NCBI GenBank assembly: GCA_001914705.1
Contig: MNDB01000060.1
Span: 1-8,298 of the forward strand
Length of the DNA: 8,298 nt
Direction: 5' to 3'
From: Actinobacteria bacterium 13_2_20CM_68_14
GTDB lineage: Bacteria > Actinomycetota > Thermoleophilia > Gaiellales > Gaiellaceae
The notes under the pieces are model-generated. The model had not been told where the DNA came from, did no database searches, and saw only the letters and a program-made list of their open reading frames with translations. Positions 5,632 through 8,298 of this stretch are shown here, piece after piece. Both the position numbers and the translations under genes were made by a program. How positions within the stretch are numbered: the stretch's first letter is position 1; every line of letters starts with the position of its first letter.

Positions 5632-5664
5632 GACTGAGGGACCGGCCTGGCCGGTCCCTCAGTC
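5632..5664. terminator. Bidirectional hairpin terminator between convergent genes
   Basis: GACTGAGGGACCGGCC (5632-5647) and its exact reverse complement (5649-5664) flank a single T, giving a very stable GC-rich stem of up to 16 bp (the last pairs open to form a small loop). No U-tract follows on either strand, as in the U-less 'I-shaped' terminators described in actinobacteria. The stem covers the stop codon and last codon of the leftward chaperone gene (stop at 5659-5661), so that gene's coding sequence ends inside its own terminator. It also lies 27 bases after the rightward secreted-protein gene and so serves both. Confidence 0.8.
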
Positions 5665-6300
5665 GAGCTGGGGCTTCGGCTCGGCGGCCCTCACCTTGGC
5701 CAGCCAGCGCGCCAGCACCGCGTTCTTGCGCGCGCTCAGGAGTTGGCTGCGGATCGCGGGGGCGACTCGGGCGAAAGGAGTTGCCCCGTAGAGGGCTCGA
5801 TGGCTGCGGTAGTAGGCGTGCACCTCTGCGGCGTGGACCGTGATTCCCTTCGTCAGCTTCCGAGCGACCGCCTCGGTGATCAGCTGTGTCCGCGCGCTGG
5901 CGCGGCCGAACGCCGCTTCGGCTTCGACGCGGATGTCGCCGCCCTCCTCGCTCTCGCCCGAAGGGGCGCTGGCCTCCGCGTCGATTTGGGCCTCGGTCAC
6001 CCTGACGCCGAGCTTCGCAGCAGCCGCACGGATTGACGCCTGGTCGACGAGCAAGCCCAGCGCGATCTTCTCGACCCGCTTGTACCCGGCGGTGTCCTTC
6101 GCCGGGAAAGGCTTTCCCTCGCGGTCGGCTTCCTCGTGGAAGTGCTCGACCGTCAGCTCGAGGTCCTTCTGCGTGATCTTGTGGCCGGCGACGGTCTGGA
6201 CGGTCTTGTCGCCGCCGCCGGTGCTGCGGACGGCTGCGACGATCGCCCCGGCGGCGACGGCGACGACGAGCACGGACGCGACCACGATCAGGCGTCTCAC
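5659..6300 (-). CDS. Membrane-anchored SurA/PrsA N-domain-like protein without a parvulin domain
   Basis: A 213-residue protein with an N-terminal hydrophobic segment (4-24), probably an uncleaved anchor, exposing the rest outside the membrane. Residues 34-110 resemble the SurA/PrsA chaperone N-domain: TVAGHKITQKDLEL, then helices through KRVEKIALGLLVDQASIRAA and LGVRVTEAQIDAE. The closing elements of the fold also appear: ITVHAAEVHAYYRSHRALY (153-171), then FARVAPAIRSQLLSARKNAV and LARWLAKVRA (195-204). In foldases, a PpiC peptidyl-prolyl isomerase domain of about 90 residues lies between these two parts. Here only about five residues separate them, so isomerase activity is not expected and a holdase or export-chaperone role is inferred. 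The start is the GTG at 6300; no strong ribosome site is visible, and a nearby ATG at 6310 is out of frame. Divergent from the lipid kinase gene by 56 bases with no clear promoter motif. Confidence 0.75.
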   Translation of the reverse strand: MRRLIVVASVLVVAVAAGAIVAAVRSTGGGDKTVQTVAGHKITQKDLELTVEHFHEEADREGKPFPAKDTAGYKRVEKIALGLLVDQASIRAAAAKLGVRVTEAQIDAEASAPSGESEEGGDIRVEAEAAFGRASARTQLITEAVARKLTKGITVHAAEVHAYYRSHRALYGATPFARVAPAIRSQLLSARKNAVLARWLAKVRAAEPKPQLD

Positions 6301-6356
6301 AGCGGCGCATCGTGCCGCAACCGCTTTGCCGGCGGCGCCGTGGCATGCTCGCGGCG

Positions 6357-7256
6357 ATGCGCGCGACTTTAATCATCAACCCGTTCGCAAGCGGCGTCAC
6401 CGAGGAAGGGCTGGCGGCCGTCGAGCGCGAGCTGCGCCCGAACATCGAGCTGACGGTGGCGCTGACCGAGCGCCCCCGGCACGCGACCGAGCTCGCTCGC
6501 GGCATCGACGGCGCAGACCGCATCTACGTCTTCGGCGGCGACGGGCTCCTCAACGAGGTGCTGAACGGGCTCGGCGAGGACGCGGTGGTCGGAATTCTTC
6601 CCGGCGGGCGGACGAACGTAATGGCTCGGGCGCTCGGCTGGCCTCTCGATCCCGCCGCCGCTGCGCGGGCGCTCGTTTCCGCGCCTCTGCGCAGGATCTC
6701 GCTCGGGCGGGTGAACGGGAGACGGTTCGCTTTCGCCGCCGGGATCGGCTTCGATGCGGAGCTCGTTCGCCGGGTCGACCAGCACGGCCGTCGGAGCGAC
6801 GGCCGCAGGCCCGGTGACTTCGCTTTTGCCTGGGAGACGGCCAAGCTGCTCACCGGCTGGCACGGTCGCCGCGACCCGGTGCTCGAGATCGAGGACTTCG
6901 GCCGGGCGGCGTTCGCGCTGGTCGCCAACGGCTACCCCTACTCCTATGCGGGTCGGAGGCCGGTGCGGGTCGCGTCCGAGGCGCGCTTCGAGCTCGGGCT
7001 CGATCTCGTGGCGCCGCAGCGGCTCGCCCTTCATGCGATCCCGCGGTTCGCCGGCTACGCATTTCGCGGCGGCGCCGACCGGGCCGAGGACGTCCTCTAC
7101 GGCCACGATCTCGACCGGATCGACGTGCGCTGCGACCGCCCGCTGCCGCTCCAGGCCGACGGCGAGGACCTCGGTGACGTCGAGACTGCCGTCTTCGAGG
7201 CCGAGCGGGACGCCGTCTCGATTCTCGCGCCGGACGCCGGTACGCTCACGGCGTGA
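6357..7256 (+). CDS. YegS/DAGK-family lipid kinase
   Basis: A 299-residue protein of the diacylglycerol kinase catalytic family, which transfers phosphate from ATP to a membrane lipid at the inner face of the membrane. Family motifs appear in order: LIINPFASG at the N-terminus (5-13), the glycine-rich nucleotide loop FGGDGLLNEV (59-68), LPGGRTNVMARALG (81-94), GIGFDAEL (129-136) and QADGE (266-270). Two usual positions differ: GGDGT is GGDGL, and the normal G-T-x-N segment is GRTN. The aspartates and glycines are kept, so activity is plausible. ATG 6357 is chosen because RATLIINPF is where homologues begin; in-frame starts at 6312 and 6345 would add an arginine-rich leader. No clear Shine-Dalgarno is present. 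Its stop overlaps the next start (GTGA), so it begins a coupled membrane-protein operon. The lipid substrate (diacylglycerol, phosphatidylglycerol or another) cannot be told from sequence. Confidence 0.9.
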   Translation: MRATLIINPFASGVTEEGLAAVERELRPNIELTVALTERPRHATELARGIDGADRIYVFGGDGLLNEVLNGLGEDAVVGILPGGRTNVMARALGWPLDPAAAARALVSAPLRRISLGRVNGRRFAFAAGIGFDAELVRRVDQHGRRSDGRRPGDFAFAWETAKLLTGWHGRRDPVLEIEDFGRAAFALVANGYPYSYAGRRPVRVASEARFELGLDLVAPQRLALHAIPRFAGYAFRGGADRAEDVLYGHDLDRIDVRCDRPLPLQADGEDLGDVETAVFEAERDAVSILAPDAGTLTA

Positions 7257-8143
7257 CCGACCTGCGGACGCGCCACACGCGTGCGCTGCTGCTCGCTGCG
7301 GCGTCCGTCGTCCTGGTCGCCCTCGTCGCCGTGGCGGCCAGCGGCTACCGGCTCGGAGGGTCGAGCTCCGCCCGGCCGAACCCCTACGCGGTCGACACGA
7401 TCCTGACGATCTTCATCGCTCTCTACATTCTCGCCTCGGTCGCTGTCGTCGGCGCGATGTTCTGGAGTGGCCTCGAGCTCCGCCGCTACCCGCGTCAGCA
7501 GACGCGGCGCCAGCGGACGTGGAGGATGGTCTTCGTCCTCCTGGCCGGGGCGGCGCTCGTCACCGTTGCTGCGGAGCGTTACCACTTTCGCGCCCACCCT
7601 CGTCCACCGGCCGAAACCCCGGCGCTTGGTGCCGGCAAGAAAGACAACGCTCACAAGAAGCCTGGCTCAAGCCCCGCGGCGCACCATGCTCAGCTCCGCC
7701 TGGCGCCGCTGCTCGCCATCCTCGGGGCGAGCGGGATCGCGGTCGCTGCGTTCCTCGTCGCCGAGCGCCGGCGCAGGCGGCGGCTTCCGCGGGACTTCAA
7801 CGCCGCGGGGGCGCTCTCTGACGTCCTGGACGAGACGCTGGACGATCTGCGCGTCGAGACCGATCCGCGCCGCGCGGTGATCGCGGCGTACGCACGCATG
7901 GAGCGAGCGCTCGCAGCGCACGGCTTCCCCAGGCGCCGTTTCGAGGCGCCCCACGAGTACCTGAGCAGGGTCCTGGGAGAGCTGAGCGGAGGCCGGCTGG
8001 CCGCCGCCCGGCTGACCGCGTTGTTCGAGCGCGCCCGTTTTAGCCCGCACGAGATCAACGCTGAGATGAAGACCGAGGCAATCGAGGCGATCGAGAGCCT
8101 GCAAACCGATCTCGCGGCGACCGAGGCGGAGGCCGCTGCATGA
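7253..8143 (+). CDS. DUF4129 domain membrane protein
   Basis: A 296-residue membrane protein with four predicted helices: about 11-31, 47-71, 90-108 and 149-170. After a basic stop-transfer stretch (ERRRRRRLPR, 171-180) comes a cytoplasmic domain with the DUF4129 pattern: residues 187-270 include RRAVIAAYARMERALAAHGF, RRFEAPHEYLSRVL and LTALFERARFSPHEI. DUF4129 is often found at the C-terminus of bacterial transglutaminase-like membrane proteins or near MoxR-type ATPase and DUF58 genes; its biochemical role is not established. A loop at 111-147 is rich in Pro, Lys, His and Ala and probably disordered. The GTG start at 7253 overlaps the lipid kinase stop (TGA 7254-7256), and its own stop overlaps the next ATG, so all three genes are probably translated from one transcript. 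The last 25 residues are acidic and alanine-rich. Confidence 0.85.
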   Translation: MTDLRTRHTRALLLAAASVVLVALVAVAASGYRLGGSSSARPNPYAVDTILTIFIALYILASVAVVGAMFWSGLELRRYPRQQTRRQRTWRMVFVLLAGAALVTVAAERYHFRAHPRPPAETPALGAGKKDNAHKKPGSSPAAHHAQLRLAPLLAILGASGIAVAAFLVAERRRRRRLPRDFNAAGALSDVLDETLDDLRVETDPRRAVIAAYARMERALAAHGFPRRRFEAPHEYLSRVLGELSGGRLAAARLTALFERARFSPHEINAEMKTEAIEAIESLQTDLAATEAEAAA

Positions 8144-8298
8144 GGGGAAGGCTCGTCCGAATCGGCGCGGCCGTCGTCGTCGCGTCGGCGATCCTGCTTG
8201 TGCTCGTCGTCCTGGTTCCGAGCAGGCGGTCGCTGTCCGTGGGGATCTACGAGCTCGTGCTCGCGGCGATCGTGGTCGGCAGCCTCGTCGGCTCCTTT
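8140..8298 (+). CDS. Small membrane protein, 5' part only
   Basis: Fifty-three codons are present before the window ends, with no stop. The ATG overlaps the DUF4129 gene stop (ATGA) and is preceded by GGAGG (8128-8132) at 7 bases, a good ribosome site. The protein starts MRGRLVRIG followed by a hydrophobic helix (about 8-27, rich in Val, Ala and Leu), a short SRRSLS turn, and a second hydrophobic stretch from about 34 to the edge. I do not recognise a family. In DUF4129 loci the next genes are often another membrane protein followed by a MoxR ATPase and a DUF58 protein, so this could be the membrane component of such a cluster. Confidence 0.8.
   Translation, partial: MRGRLVRIGAAVVVASAILLVLVVLVPSRRSLSVGIYELVLAAIVVGSLVGSF

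Overview
The window is a high-GC chromosomal segment with tightly packed genes, frequent GTG starts and four 4-base stop/start overlaps. This fits a high-GC actinobacterium. The mix of genes (a paa operon with a TetR gene, a DUF4129 membrane cluster, a YegS-type lipid kinase) suggests a soil lineage such as Thermoleophilia, but that placement is inferred from protein style only. I see no tRNA, rRNA, CRISPR array, insertion sequence or phage gene.

Layout. (1) Positions 1-1662, minus strand: start of a phenylacetate catabolic operon, paaA-paaB-paaC, with paaC running off the left edge. These encode three core subunits of the ring-1,2-epoxidase that converts phenylacetyl-CoA to its ring epoxide under aerobic conditions. 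An unusual three-arm inverted repeat spans the paaB/paaC junction. (2) Positions 1663-1704: a 42-base divergent promoter region carrying a 16-base near-palindrome that fits the operator consensus I recall for the phenylacetyl-CoA-responsive TetR repressor PaaR of Thermus. (3) Positions 1705-3068, plus strand: a two-gene operon encoding an NAD(P)-binding dehydrogenase of the 6-phosphogluconate/3-hydroxyisobutyrate type (DUF1932-like C-terminus) and a TetR regulator, a natural candidate for the protein bound to that operator. (4) Positions 3069-3246: a relatively AT-rich non-coding stretch with three successive inverted repeats, including a perfect 8+8 operator-like palindrome. (5) Positions 3247-5604: a 785-residue secreted protein with a signal peptide, an N-terminal beta-sandwich-like region, three Asp-box (BNR) motifs of a sialidase-like propeller, and a C-terminal beta domain. 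(6) Positions 5605-5664: a convergent gene end with an 18-base palindrome resembling a CRP site and a perfect 16-bp hairpin that probably terminates transcription from both sides. (7) Positions 5659-6300, minus strand: a membrane-anchored SurA/PrsA-like chaperone lacking the parvulin domain. (8) Positions 6357-8298, plus strand: a lipid (diacylglycerol-type) kinase, a four-helix membrane protein with a DUF4129 domain, and the start of another small membrane protein, all overlapping by 4 bases and probably one operon for envelope functions.

The main biological story is a compact phenylacetate regulon: the catabolic operon, a shared divergent operator, and a co-transcribed dehydrogenase plus TetR gene. 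The second half is unrelated envelope and secretion genes.
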